Assembly (NCBI RefSeq): GCF_032911225.1
Contig: NZ_CP136600.1
Span: 1,488,001-1,552,000 of the forward strand
Source: Thalassotalea fonticola
GTDB lineage: Bacteria; Pseudomonadota; Gammaproteobacteria; Enterobacterales; Alteromonadaceae
Length of the DNA: 64,000 nt
Direction: 5' to 3'
A program made the translations under genes and the position numbers. The notes beneath the pieces are model-generated. The model was given only the letters and a program-made list of their open reading frames with translations, was not told the origin of the DNA and did not search any database. Positions 10,873-18,955 of this stretch are shown here, one piece after another; position 1 is the stretch's first letter, and the number at the start of each line of letters is the position of its first letter.

Positions 10873-11565
10873 TTAACTTATTGTATTAACCTCTTCTTCC
10901 GTTAAATAGCGCCATTGCCCTAAAGAAAGCTCTTGATCGAGTTCGATATCACCTATTTGCTCTCGGTGTAAACCAATAACTCGGTTGCCAATAGCAGCGA
11001 ACATTCTTTTAACTTGATGATACTTTCCTTCAGAAATGGTTAATAACGCTTCCTTTTCACCTAATACCTCAAGCAAAGCTGGTCTTGTTAGCTTAGGTTC
11101 ATTTTGCAGTTGTACACCTTCTTTAAAGCGCTGTGTGGCGTTTTCTGGAATAGGTTTTGAAAGTTGTACACGATAACGTTTTTGGCATTCTTTTTTAGGT
11201 GAGGTAATTTTGTGTGACCATTGTCCATCGTCAGTGATTAAAACCAACCCCGTGGTATCGGCATCTAAACGCCCGGCAATGTGTAAATCGAAGGCTCGGT
11301 CAACTTCAACTAAATGCAATACTGAAGGATAAAGCTCATCAACGTTCGAGCAAATGCAATCAGTAGGTTTGTGCAGCATAATATAACGAGCAGCAGAAAA
11401 GCTAAGTAGGTTACCGTTAAAGGTAACAACAGACTCTGGGTAAACTTGAAAGCCAGGATCTTTGATAACTTCATCAGCTACCTTAATTGCGCCGCGTTTC
11501 AAATATTTTTTAGCGTCACTGCGAGATAACTCAGTACAACGACAAATAAATTTATCTAATCTCAT
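10873..11565 (-). CDS. rsuA: RsuA, 16S rRNA pseudouridine-516 synthase
   Basis: Isomerises U516 of 16S rRNA to pseudouridine. The N-terminal S4 RNA-binding domain (MRLDKFICRCTELSRSDAKK, residues 1-60) is followed by the RsuA/RluB/E/F catalytic domain. The catalytic Asp lies in GRLDADTTGLVLIT (~100). The C-terminal KYHQVKRMFAAIGNRV is the second family motif. The 230 aa equal E. coli RsuA. A single gene with no partner; the spacing to the RHH gene upstream is 129 bp. Confidence 0.92.
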   Translation of the reverse strand: MRLDKFICRCTELSRSDAKKYLKRGAIKVADEVIKDPGFQVYPESVVTFNGNLLSFSAARYIMLHKPTDCICSNVDELYPSVLHLVEVDRAFDLHIAGRLDADTTGLVLITDDGQWSHKITSPKKECQKRYRVQLSKPIPENATQRFKEGVQLQNEPKLTRPALLEVLGEKEALLTISEGKYHQVKRMFAAIGNRVIGLHREQIGDIELDQELSLGQWRYLTEEEVNTIS

Positions 11566-11694
11566 GCTTACTTTTTTATTAATTATTTAGGATTGAGGAA
11601 ATGAAAAAGGCAATTTTATCACATACATTATAATGTATGGATAAACTTGCCATTTATTTAGAAAAAATATTGTAATAAATCTAATATTTTAGAA

Positions 11695-12060
11695 TTATTT
11701 TACTTTCGACAACAGTAATTTGTCAGGATTATCCTGAAAGTAAAAGTTATTAACTAAAATTCGCAATAATCGTGACTTTGGGATACTTGTTTTCATCGCT
11801 AATTCATTTAACTGATCAATTATATCTTCGCTTAAAGTAAATGTTGCATGCTTAAATGGTTTATCTGAATCAGGCCCTTTAGCTGGTCCAATTGAATCAG
11901 CGATTTTTTTGCGAAGTAATTCGGTTTGCGCTTGAATATCTGCACTAACAATTTGCGGATCGCCAATTGAATAGTTAGTCGAATCATCAATAAATTCATC
12001 CACAGTAAAACTGCGTTTAATTTTAGTTGAGGATTGCTTTTTCAGATCAGCTAAACTCAT
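11695..12060 (-). CDS. Ribbon-helix-helix DNA-binding partner of ParA
   Basis: Protein of 121 aa. The first ~80 residues are polar and probably disordered. The C-terminal ~45 form a ribbon-helix-helix: strand KHATFTL, helix SEDIIDQLNELAMKT, turn, helix PKSRLLRILVNNFY. This is the layout of plasmid centromere-binding proteins such as ParG/RHH ParB analogues. Its start overlaps the ParA gene by 14 bp, so the two are translationally coupled. It most likely binds DNA near the operon and stimulates the ParA ATPase. No plasmid replication gene is nearby. Similarity is structural only. Confidence 0.65.
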   Translation of the reverse strand: MSLADLKKQSSTKIKRSFTVDEFIDDSTNYSIGDPQIVSADIQAQTELLRKKIADSIGPAKGPDSDKPFKHATFTLSEDIIDQLNELAMKTSIPKSRLLRILVNNFYFQDNPDKLLLSKVK

Positions 12061-12715
12061 AGCTCATCTCCTGCTTAATCGACATCATTTCAGTAGCAAT
12101 ATTCCTGATCTCATCAGCAGCTTTACCGTTGGGTTCGGTTTCAAATACTGATGTGCCTTTTTCTTCACTATCATCGTAAATATTTCGAGCATAAGTAATT
12201 GCATCAAGCACATTAATACCAAAGGATGCACAAACTTCTTTTGCTTCCATAATGCGTGGGGCTTGGTTTGGTAATGATGGGCATTGGGTGATAACGAACG
12301 ACGCTATCATTTTAGGGTTAACCATTTTACAAGTGCTTAGCATGTCTTCCATATGCGGAGCCGTTTTAATATCGCGGCGTTTTGGTCGCATTGGGATAAG
12401 TACATGATCGGCAACCGACATTGACGCTCTTAGCGCTAAATTATCTTGGCCACCACAGTCGACAATAACATAGTCGTAATGCTCATTTAAACTGAGTAAA
12501 TCATTTCGAATTTTTCCGTATAATTGAATACAGTTAATTGTTACTAATTTAGGATCATTATTTCGAGCTTGGATCCAATCAGAGGTTGTCCGCTGGGGAT
12601 CACAATCGGCAATTAATACACTGGCATTTTTTTCTTTGGCAAAATACACACCTATATTTTGGGCTAAACAGCTTTTACCACTACCGCCCTTTTCTCCACC
12701 TACCAATAATATCAT
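12047..12715 (-). CDS. ParA/MinD-family ATPase (orphan chromosomal)
   Basis: Deviant-Walker ATPase of 222 aa lacking the N-terminal DNA-binding extension of type Ia ParA. The P-loop is GGEKGGSGKSCLAQN (residues 6-20) with the signature Lys of the KGGxGKS motif. Walker A' is ADCDPQRTTSDW (~37-48) and Walker B VIVDCGGQDN (~82-91). Such ATPases position plasmids, nucleoids or protein clusters by nucleotide-dependent surface binding. It is coupled to the RHH protein downstream, and a PilZ gene lies 62 bp upstream on the same strand. The absence of a canonical ParB or of rep genes argues against the main chromosomal partition system. Confidence 0.85.
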   Translation of the reverse strand: MILLVGGEKGGSGKSCLAQNIGVYFAKEKNASVLIADCDPQRTTSDWIQARNNDPKLVTINCIQLYGKIRNDLLSLNEHYDYVIVDCGGQDNLALRASMSVADHVLIPMRPKRRDIKTAPHMEDMLSTCKMVNPKMIASFVITQCPSLPNQAPRIMEAKEVCASFGINVLDAITYARNIYDDSEEKGTSVFETEPNGKAADEIRNIATEMMSIKQEMSYEFS

Positions 12716-12777
12716 TATATCTTTCCTTGCTTATTTTTCTTATTCAAACGTAACAGTATTTCATCACACGTTACACT

Positions 12778-13089
12778 TCATGCCAGTTGAAAACCTAAAC
12801 TAAACTTGCCGTTTTCTAATTCAAGGCAACGGATAACTTTAGCCGGGATAAATCGGCTTTCAGGGTGATCAGCTTGAAATTTAAATTCAACAATTGTATC
12901 AATTGCGATGGCAAAATCATGCTCTATACGTAAACCACCTTTAGAAAAGTCTTCACAAGAACATTGTAATTTGTGAGCTTGACCGTCACTATCGTGCCAA
13001 GAGATATTTACCAACTCTCGCTCCATATCTATACGAAAATTCTGACGACGATCTATGTTAGCTAATTCATCTAAGTTTGTTTCATTCAT
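12778..13089 (-). CDS. PilZ domain protein (c-di-GMP receptor)
   Basis: Single-domain PilZ protein. RRQNFR near residue 11 supplies the RxxxR motif, and DFSKGG (~48) the [D/N]xSxxG motif, so cyclic-di-GMP binding is likely. I place the start at the ATG at 13087-13089 (MNETNLDELANIDRRQ), giving 103 aa, because the longer frame to 13203 adds a hydrophobic, poorly conserved-looking leader. AAGGGAA lies upstream of the chosen start. It may share a transcript with parA-RHH, which would link the ParA system to second-messenger signalling; that link is inference. Confidence 0.82.
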   Translation of the reverse strand: MNETNLDELANIDRRQNFRIDMERELVNISWHDSDGQAHKLQCSCEDFSKGGLRIEHDFAIAIDTIVEFKFQADHPESRFIPAKVIRCLELENGKFSLGFQLA

Positions 13090-13260
13090 TATTATTTTAT
13101 TCCCTTGAAATAAGGCATGCCCCTCTATGCCAAAGACAAAATTTAGCGGGCTTACTATCAACTTGATATATTCAATATAACAACAAATATCAAAAAAATA
13201 CAAATTTACAGCAAATAAAATGTTAGATTAAGCATAGTAATATAGTGATTAGGACTTTAT

Positions 13261-13785
13261 ATGCTTTACCAAATTTCAGATAAAAAACCAGTAATTAAAG
13301 GGGAACACTTCATTGCTCCAAATGCTGTTTTAATAGGCGATGTTGTAGTCGAAAACAATGCTAGCATCTGGTTTAATGTAGTGATCAGAGCTGATAATGA
13401 CACCATAACTATTGGTGAAAATTCTAATATACAAGATGGCAGTATTTTGCATGTTGATAACGATGTTCCCCTTACCATTGGCCAAGGTGTTACTGTAGGG
13501 CATAAGGTTATGTTGCATGGCTGCACAATTGGCGACGGCAGTTTAATCGGTATGAATGCAGTAGTGTTGAATGGTGCTAACATTGGTAAAGAATGCCTAA
13601 TTGGCGCTAACACTTTAGTGCCAGAAAATATGAAAATACCAGATGGCTCTATGGTACTCGGCAGCCCAGGAAAAATAGTAAAACAACTATCTGATGATCA
13701 TAGAAAAATGATCGCCAATGGCGCTGAGCATTATGTTGAAAACGGCAAACGATACAACGAAACAGGGAAAGTTATCACACCATAA
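13261..13785 (+). CDS. Gamma-carbonic anhydrase-family protein (YrdA-like)
   Basis: Left-handed beta-helix protein of 174 aa with hexapeptide repeats throughout. The metal-ligand histidines appear as ILHVDND (~64) and TVGHKVMLHGCTIG (~81 and 86), as in E. coli YrdA and other gamma-class carbonic anhydrase homologues. Expected to be a cytoplasmic homotrimer with metal at subunit interfaces. Whether it is a true CO2 hydratase cannot be told. It is divergent from the PilZ gene and convergent with the TolB-like gene. Confidence 0.88.
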   Translation: MLYQISDKKPVIKGEHFIAPNAVLIGDVVVENNASIWFNVVIRADNDTITIGENSNIQDGSILHVDNDVPLTIGQGVTVGHKVMLHGCTIGDGSLIGMNAVVLNGANIGKECLIGANTLVPENMKIPDGSMVLGSPGKIVKQLSDDHRKMIANGAEHYVENGKRYNETGKVITP

Positions 13786-13815
13786 AAATTAAATACGAAT
13801 TGCCATTATCAATTA

Positions 13816-13839
13816 GCTACCTAATCGTAACTAGGTAGC
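13816..13839. terminator. Hairpin between convergent genes
   Basis: GCTACCTA and its complement TAGGTAGC flank an 8-nt loop and overlap the stop codon of the minus-strand TolB-like gene. There is no clear T-run on either strand; possibly a bidirectional stop or an mRNA 3'-end stabiliser. Confidence 0.4.
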
Positions 13840-14757
13840 ACAAACAAAGGCTAAATAGTTGCCATTATTCGCCATTACCATACGAGTGATCTCCCCTTTA
13901 CAATAGCTGGAAAAATCAATAAACAATTGCCACTTCGATTCAGCGTTTAAATCATGCTGTAAAACTACTGCTTTGTCGGCAGATAATAATTGTCCATTTT
14001 GATGCCAGGCATAATACATATTCTTGGCAGGCAACACGACTGATGAATTTACAGTTTTATTTTCTGGATTATAAAGCTTTAATTGCCATTCATCACCAAC
14101 AGCTTTTGTATAACTAAATAGATTATCATTCGGTAATTTACGTAGCGTTCGGCCAATATTAGTATCAACCTGCTGACTCTTTGCCGTGCTTATTTGCACT
14201 CGTTGTAATGTCATTGGCTCACCTAATACAAACAATAAAAGCTCATCGTAATTTAACCAAACATGGTAGCCAACATCAAAAATCGTTGGTATTAATGATT
14301 CACCGACCAGTTCGTTCGTTGTTCCTAAAATTTTATAAGGGTATTGCCACAATAGTTGACGGCCATCATCCCCTACTCTAATTACCGAAAAATGCTTACC
14401 GTCAGGCATTATTGTTGGAGAATATTCACTGGCAGTCGTTGAAGTTAAATTAGAGAGCTTTTCAGTCGCCAAATCATAATGAAAACTATCAGTTTGTTGG
14501 CCAACTTTACCGTCATCAGTGGTTAATTCATACATGGCAGTGAAAAGTAAGGAGCTACTGTCTGCGCTAAAATGTGGTTGATTATCATAGCCTTGGCGTT
14601 GGCTAATATTACTAACTGAAATAACTTTATTAGCTTTAATTTCAGCTAAAAACACTTCATCTTCAGCAAGTGAAACGCTACTAACAGCGCTTAACGTTAA
14701 TATGGCTAAAAGGCTGTTGAGTAAATTAGGTGTGCTGGAAAAATTGTTTACTTGCAT
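13831..14757 (-). CDS. Exported TolB-like WD40/PD40 beta-propeller protein
   Basis: About 308 aa when started at the ATG at 14755-14757 (MQVNNFSSTPNLLNSL), which has a good AGGAG eight bases upstream; the longer frame to 14805 has no such site. A hydrophobic signal segment precedes SLAEDE. The body contains PD40-type blade motifs (YDNQPHFSADSSSLLFTA, SEYSPTIMPDGKHFSVIRVG), as in TolB. It lies outside a tol-pal cluster, so it is not TolB itself. Periplasmic location is inferred; function is unknown. Confidence 0.7.
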   Translation of the reverse strand: MQVNNFSSTPNLLNSLLAILTLSAVSSVSLAEDEVFLAEIKANKVISVSNISQRQGYDNQPHFSADSSSLLFTAMYELTTDDGKVGQQTDSFHYDLATEKLSNLTSTTASEYSPTIMPDGKHFSVIRVGDDGRQLLWQYPYKILGTTNELVGESLIPTIFDVGYHVWLNYDELLLFVLGEPMTLQRVQISTAKSQQVDTNIGRTLRKLPNDNLFSYTKAVGDEWQLKLYNPENKTVNSSVVLPAKNMYYAWHQNGQLLSADKAVVLQHDLNAESKWQLFIDFSSYCKGEITRMVMANNGNYLAFVCAT

Positions 14758-14812
14758 CGCTGCTCCTGAAGAAATTGTGGTTAATTTACTTTCAGTGCAA
14801 AACAAGTTTTAG

Positions 14813-15598
14813 TCAAGATATTTTGTTAGCGCTGACAAATTCATGATAACGAGTAAGTGATTCAGGATCGGCTAAATTACGCTGCTTTACAGAACGTCGA
14901 TATTGATAAGTAAACACATCAAACCATAAATCTAGGTGCAAAGCATTATTATCATCGCCCATCAAAGTTAATACCTTAGCTGCAACTTCAGCGGTGGCTA
15001 ATTCGCCTGCCTTAGCAGCTTTTCTTACTTGATAGCGTGAATTAAAATTGCCCTCAATGTTAACATTCCCTTCTTGTGCTGTTGAGGTTTGTTGAGGAAT
15101 AGAGATTATTGGAAGCAGGCTTAAATATGGGCTTTTTCTAAATATTTTTTTTGCTTGGCGCCAAGTCGCATCGATTAAGATAAATAACGGTTTCTTTTTA
15201 TTTTTTAAATCAATATCAACTTGCTCAGGTTTATATTCATACACAACCTGCCCCTCATTTGCATAGTCTTTTGGAAAAACTAAATAAGGTTGGTATTTAT
15301 TACTACTCAGTAGAGCTAATAATTCATCATTAGGCTCAGTTCTTTGCCACAGAAAAGCGTAGGTATCTTTAACAACATCGGCAATTAACCGGCCAGTGTT
15401 ACTTGGCTTAAGAACCTCATTGTCATACATCAATAATAAAAAAGCATATTGACTGTCGCCCTGTTTAACCATATTACAAATGCAATAGTTTTGGTCTAAT
15501 CGGCAAACTTCACAACGTTTAACTTTCCAGCCTCGCGCCTTGAACTCAGTAGTGCTTAGGCTTTTTCGATATAAATATAATTTTTGAACGGCGTGCAT
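14813..15598 (-). CDS. DTW-domain protein, tRNA-uridine aminocarboxypropyltransferase (TapT-like)
   Basis: DTW-domain proteins transfer the aminocarboxypropyl group of SAM to tRNA uridine (acp3U); E. coli TapT (YfiP) is the reference. Here a Cys cluster CEVCRLDQNYCIC lies at ~29-41. The name-giving motif reads IDATWRQAKKIF (~142), with Ala before Thr-Trp. SRYQVRKA and LDLWFDVFTYQY follow. At 261 aa it is slightly longer than TapT. It ends 5 bp from the YcgN stop region, forming a tight minus-strand cluster. TuaA-type paralogues are the alternative. Confidence 0.8.
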   Translation of the reverse strand: MHAVQKLYLYRKSLSTTEFKARGWKVKRCEVCRLDQNYCICNMVKQGDSQYAFLLLMYDNEVLKPSNTGRLIADVVKDTYAFLWQRTEPNDELLALLSSNKYQPYLVFPKDYANEGQVVYEYKPEQVDIDLKNKKKPLFILIDATWRQAKKIFRKSPYLSLLPIISIPQQTSTAQEGNVNIEGNFNSRYQVRKAAKAGELATAEVAAKVLTLMGDDNNALHLDLWFDVFTYQYRRSVKQRNLADPESLTRYHEFVSANKIS

Positions 15599-15603
15599 TT
15601 ATA

Positions 15604-16191
15604 CTAATCTATATCCGCTAAAGGCCAAGTTACGATATGTTCTTCGTAATCTTGTAAATCTACTTCATTATCTTTAATTACTTTACCACGCACTGACATT
15701 CCAGCTTTGTGCATTGCCGACTTTTTACCTTTATGCAGAAGCGGATGCCACGCTGGCAAACCACGACCTTCTTGTAAACGGCGATAAGCACAGCTATCAG
15801 GCATGAAGAATATATCTTCAAGATTATCTTGGGTAAGTTTTACACAATCAGGTACAAGTTTGGTACGCTCAGAGTACTTGCTGCACTGACAGGTTTTATC
15901 GTTCAACAGATAACACACCACATTGGTGTATAGCATTTCTTCACCTTCACGAATAAAGTCCGTCGGTTGTTGCAGACCTTCATCAGCAAGCTCAATATCA
16001 TCGTCATGCTCTTCTTCGATTATTTTATGCAAGCAGCACTTACCACAACCATCGCATAGTGACTCCCACTCACCTTCGGTCATTTCACTCAGACTTTTAG
16101 TTTGCCAAAAGGGAGTGATAACCGTCTCTGGTGACCGTTTAGCTTTACTCGTTTTTTTACTCACAAAAACCTCAAAGAAATAATACGCCAA
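15604..16191 (-). CDS. YcgN-family cysteine cluster protein (UPF0260)
   Basis: Protein of the YkgJ/YcgN Fe-S-like cysteine-cluster family. ESLCDGCGKCCLHK and CQCSKYSERTKLVPDCV supply the conserved cysteines, and LPAWHPLLHKGK is diagnostic for YcgN. Compared with the E. coli protein there is an extra acidic stretch of ~25 residues after CCLHK (EEEHDDDIELADEGLQQPTD) and a basic N-terminal extension. The start is uncertain: ATG 16191 or a downstream GTG (VSKKTSK). Function is unknown; the family co-occurs with ycgL, which is also found here two genes upstream. Confidence 0.82.
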   Translation of the reverse strand: MAYYFFEVFVSKKTSKAKRSPETVITPFWQTKSLSEMTEGEWESLCDGCGKCCLHKIIEEEHDDDIELADEGLQQPTDFIREGEEMLYTNVVCYLLNDKTCQCSKYSERTKLVPDCVKLTQDNLEDIFFMPDSCAYRRLQEGRGLPAWHPLLHKGKKSAMHKAGMSVRGKVIKDNEVDLQDYEEHIVTWPLADID

Positions 16192-16209
16192 TACTAACTA
16201 TTTGCTTCA

Positions 16210-17256
16210 TTATTGATCAAACTTTATGCGGTCAGCCAAGTGGCCAACACTGGTAACAAAGTAATAAGACAAATTCCAATGCATTAGTGATTTATAGTTA
16301 TCGTAAGCTAAATAGGCTCGGCCTTCTTCGCCATCTGGGAAAACGAGTGCCGCGGTGATGTCTACTTGCGGTAAGTCATTGCCATTAAATTTACGAACAC
16401 CAGCTGCCTGCCAACCACTCAACTTCATTTCAGTTAAGCCCCATTGCTTCAACCATGGTTTACGGCCACCAGTATTTTGTGGGATAGCCAATTTATAATC
16501 AAAATCTTCAGGTAACTTTACTTGTCTTGCCCAAGTAATTTCACTATTCCAGCCAACTTTATTTAAGTAGTTTGCAATCGATGCAAATACATCAGAGGTG
16601 TTGTTCCAAATGTCTTTTTTGCCATCGCCATCGCCATCTGCGGCATAGGCTAGAAATGAACTTGGCATGAATTGATTATGTCCCATGGCACCGGCCCAAG
16701 AACCTTTCATATCAGCAAGGGCGATATGGCCTTGCTCGAGTATAGTTAAGGCATCAAACAATTGGCTCTTAAAGAAGCTCTCTCTACGGCCATCATAAGC
16801 CATGGTAGCTAAGGCAGAAACGACACTAAAATTACCGGTGATCTTGCCAAAATTTGACTCTAATGCCCATAAAGACACGATAAACCTTGGTTGTACGCCA
16901 AATTGCTTGCCAATTTTTGTAAGCTCGGTTTTATGCTTTTTCAGCATGTCACGGGCTTTATTAACTTTCCAGTCAGATACCCGTTTAGGTAAATATGTTT
17001 CCAGGGTTTCAACATTTTCAGGCTGATTGTTATCCGCTTTAACTGCACGTTTATGATAAACAACATTGGCAAAGCTCTGCTCTACTAGCTCCGCTGAAAA
17101 GCCTTTTGTCAGTGCTTGTTGCTTTAGTTGTTCAACATAGCTTTCGAAGCTAGTAGACTCGGGGTGTGGCTCTGCAGCTACTGGTGCTGAAGAGGATATA
17201 GAGAGAAACGTTGAACTGGCAAAAATGAAGGCGGCCAGACTGTGTTTAATTTTCAT
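16210..17256 (-). CDS. Lytic murein transglycosylase (MltB-like, SLT_2)
   Basis: Cleaves peptidoglycan glycan strands with 1,6-anhydro formation. Residues 1-28 form a signal peptide ending near APVAAEP, without a lipobox Cys, so it is soluble and periplasmic. The catalytic Glu is in SLWALESNFGKITG (~134). GAMGHNQFMPSSFLAYAAD (~190) and GDGDGKKDIWN are the SLT_2/MltB hallmarks. At 348 aa it matches MltB relatives. The cluster ycgN - transglycosylase - ycgL - rnd on one strand is the kind of arrangement seen in related bacteria. Confidence 0.9.
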   Translation of the reverse strand: MKIKHSLAAFIFASSTFLSISSSAPVAAEPHPESTSFESYVEQLKQQALTKGFSAELVEQSFANVVYHKRAVKADNNQPENVETLETYLPKRVSDWKVNKARDMLKKHKTELTKIGKQFGVQPRFIVSLWALESNFGKITGNFSVVSALATMAYDGRRESFFKSQLFDALTILEQGHIALADMKGSWAGAMGHNQFMPSSFLAYAADGDGDGKKDIWNNTSDVFASIANYLNKVGWNSEITWARQVKLPEDFDYKLAIPQNTGGRKPWLKQWGLTEMKLSGWQAAGVRKFNGNDLPQVDITAALVFPDGEEGRAYLAYDNYKSLMHWNLSYYFVTSVGHLADRIKFDQ

Positions 17257-17271
17257 GTACTGCTCCGATTA

Positions 17272-17553
17272 TTATAGGTCTTCTACACCATGATCAATGC
17301 GGTGTTTTTTTAATAAATCTTCTGTAGGCGGTGGTAATTGCAAATAAAAACCATGTTGGCTTAATTTAGTTTTTAATTTTTCAATATCTGCTATTGCTAA
17401 TTTGTCACGATTGGCAAGGTTAATCAAGGTAACCAATTGCGGGGTGCCAAATGTGGCCATAAGCGCATCAGGTACTGCTGAAAAATCATCCCGTTTCAAT
17501 ACATATAAGTAAGTTTCAAGTTTTCTCGAGCTTTTATAAACCGCACACAACAT
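17272..17553 (-). CDS. YcgL domain-containing protein
   Basis: Small cytoplasmic protein (93 aa) with the YcgL fold signature: CAVYKSSRKLETYLYVLKRDDFSAVPDALMATFG at the N-terminus and GFYLQLPPPTEDLLKKH at the C-terminus. No catalytic residues are recognised and the role is unknown. It lies directly upstream of the transglycosylase gene (15 bp) and downstream of rnd on the same strand. The start ATG 17553 gives a protein of the usual length. Confidence 0.85.
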   Translation of the reverse strand: MLCAVYKSSRKLETYLYVLKRDDFSAVPDALMATFGTPQLVTLINLANRDKLAIADIEKLKTKLSQHGFYLQLPPPTEDLLKKHRIDHGVEDL

Positions 17554-17732
17554 AGCAATTTCACTGTAATTTTATAATATGCAAAATATACCATTAAGCC
17601 CGAGGGGCTTAAAGCAATATTCCTTGTTGTTAAGGGTTTTAACAAAGATAAATGTAGTTGCTTGCAAGAAGAAACAAAAATGCTATAAAAATTTTACACT
17701 CCAGCTTTTCGCTTCTCGTTTAACGCTCTATT

Positions 17733-18863
17733 TTAAAAGCCTGAATCGGCGAAATCAGTTAACGGTTGCGTAAATAACTCTCCCCGCCAACCTTTTAATA
17801 ACTCGACTTTATCAAGCTGTTGCTCATTTAACTGCCAATACCAGGAGAGAAATTGGTTAATTTGTTTTTTACCGGCAACAACTTGTGCATCAAGCCCTTC
17901 AGCTTCGGCTAACTGCGCAATTTTGTTTTTAACAGCCTTGAACACTTGTTTATAGCCAGGGTAAGCATCTAAGCGAGTTATAATTTTAGGGTAAACCTCT
18001 TCAGGCTCTTTATTTGCAACGCGTAAAACATTAAGCATCGCTTTGCCTTTATGACGAACATCTAAAATTTCAATACCATCATAGCTTGCCATCGCACCAA
18101 CACTTTGTGGATTGCGTTGTGCTAAAATCATCAGGGTATGATCTTTAGCAACAAAACTTAGCGGCAAATTGCGCTTTACTGCCTGATCATATCGCCATGC
18201 TAGTAGGTGTTGCAAAAACAATAACTGTTGCGGTGCTAGTTTCCACGCTTGTTTATTATCAAGGTAAAGTTTATCAACATCTATAGCGGTGAATTTTTTA
18301 TCAATTTGCTGCTGTGACTCTTGCTTGGCTGCATTCAAAAAACCAGAAGCTTCAATGTCAGAGAACAATTTACTGCTTATTTCATGCAAATGTAATACAT
18401 CTGCTGCCGCGTAATCTAATTGCTTGTCACTTAAAGGACGTTTCATCCAATCAGTTCTTGATTCACTTTTATCTACATCTATATCTAAATAATGCTTAAT
18501 CATTGCCGCATAACCCATCGATAAACCATGACCTAAAAACGACATGATAACTTGCGAGTCAATCATATTGGCAGGTTTACAATTGCCAGCATGTAAAAAT
18601 ACTTCCAGGTCTTCTGAGCAGGAATGAATAATTTTTAACAAAGACTCATTTTTAAGTAATTGCCAAAAAGGCTCTAAATCATCAATCGCGACAGGATCAA
18701 TTAACGCCAGTTCATTGCCATCATAGACTTGAATTAAGCCTAAATTTGGGTACAAGGTGCGGGTACGAACAAATTCGGTATCAACGGCAAGTAAATCAGC
18801 ATCTTTAACCGCAGAGCAATAGTCTTGTAGGCTCTGTTGATCTTGAATATAGGTAAATTGCAC
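17733..18863 (-). CDS. rnd: RNase D
   Basis: 3'-5' exoribonuclease that trims tRNA precursors. The DEDD catalytic set is visible: AVDTEFVRTRTLYP (~27), IHSCSEDLEVF (~83), and LDYAAADVLHLHEI (~149). The HRDC domain occupies ~210-290 (LLAWRYDQAVKRNLPLSFV). The 376 aa equal E. coli RNase D. Starts with ATG 18863. Confidence 0.93.
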   Translation of the reverse strand: MQFTYIQDQQSLQDYCSAVKDADLLAVDTEFVRTRTLYPNLGLIQVYDGNELALIDPVAIDDLEPFWQLLKNESLLKIIHSCSEDLEVFLHAGNCKPANMIDSQVIMSFLGHGLSMGYAAMIKHYLDIDVDKSESRTDWMKRPLSDKQLDYAAADVLHLHEISSKLFSDIEASGFLNAAKQESQQQIDKKFTAIDVDKLYLDNKQAWKLAPQQLLFLQHLLAWRYDQAVKRNLPLSFVAKDHTLMILAQRNPQSVGAMASYDGIEILDVRHKGKAMLNVLRVANKEPEEVYPKIITRLDAYPGYKQVFKAVKNKIAQLAEAEGLDAQVVAGKKQINQFLSWYWQLNEQQLDKVELLKGWRGELFTQPLTDFADSGF

Positions 18864-18955
18864 GCAGACTCCGAAAAATAGGAAATAGATAAAAAGAAAA
18901 TGAACAGGCAGTGTCAGCGTAAACCTTTACGCTGTCAACCTTTTGATTTACCAAG

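Noticed and set aside
11695..12715. Integrated plasmid or prophage around parA
   Set aside because: No replication, integrase, transposase or phage structural gene, and flanks are ordinary chromosomal genes.
13090..13203. N-terminal extension of the PilZ protein to 13203
   Set aside because: Extra 38 residues are hydrophobic and Cys-rich without similarity; the internal ATG 13087-13089 begins a normal PilZ protein.
13330..13613. Minus-strand frames opposite the gamma-carbonic anhydrase gene
   Set aside because: Shadow frames of the hexapeptide-repeat protein.
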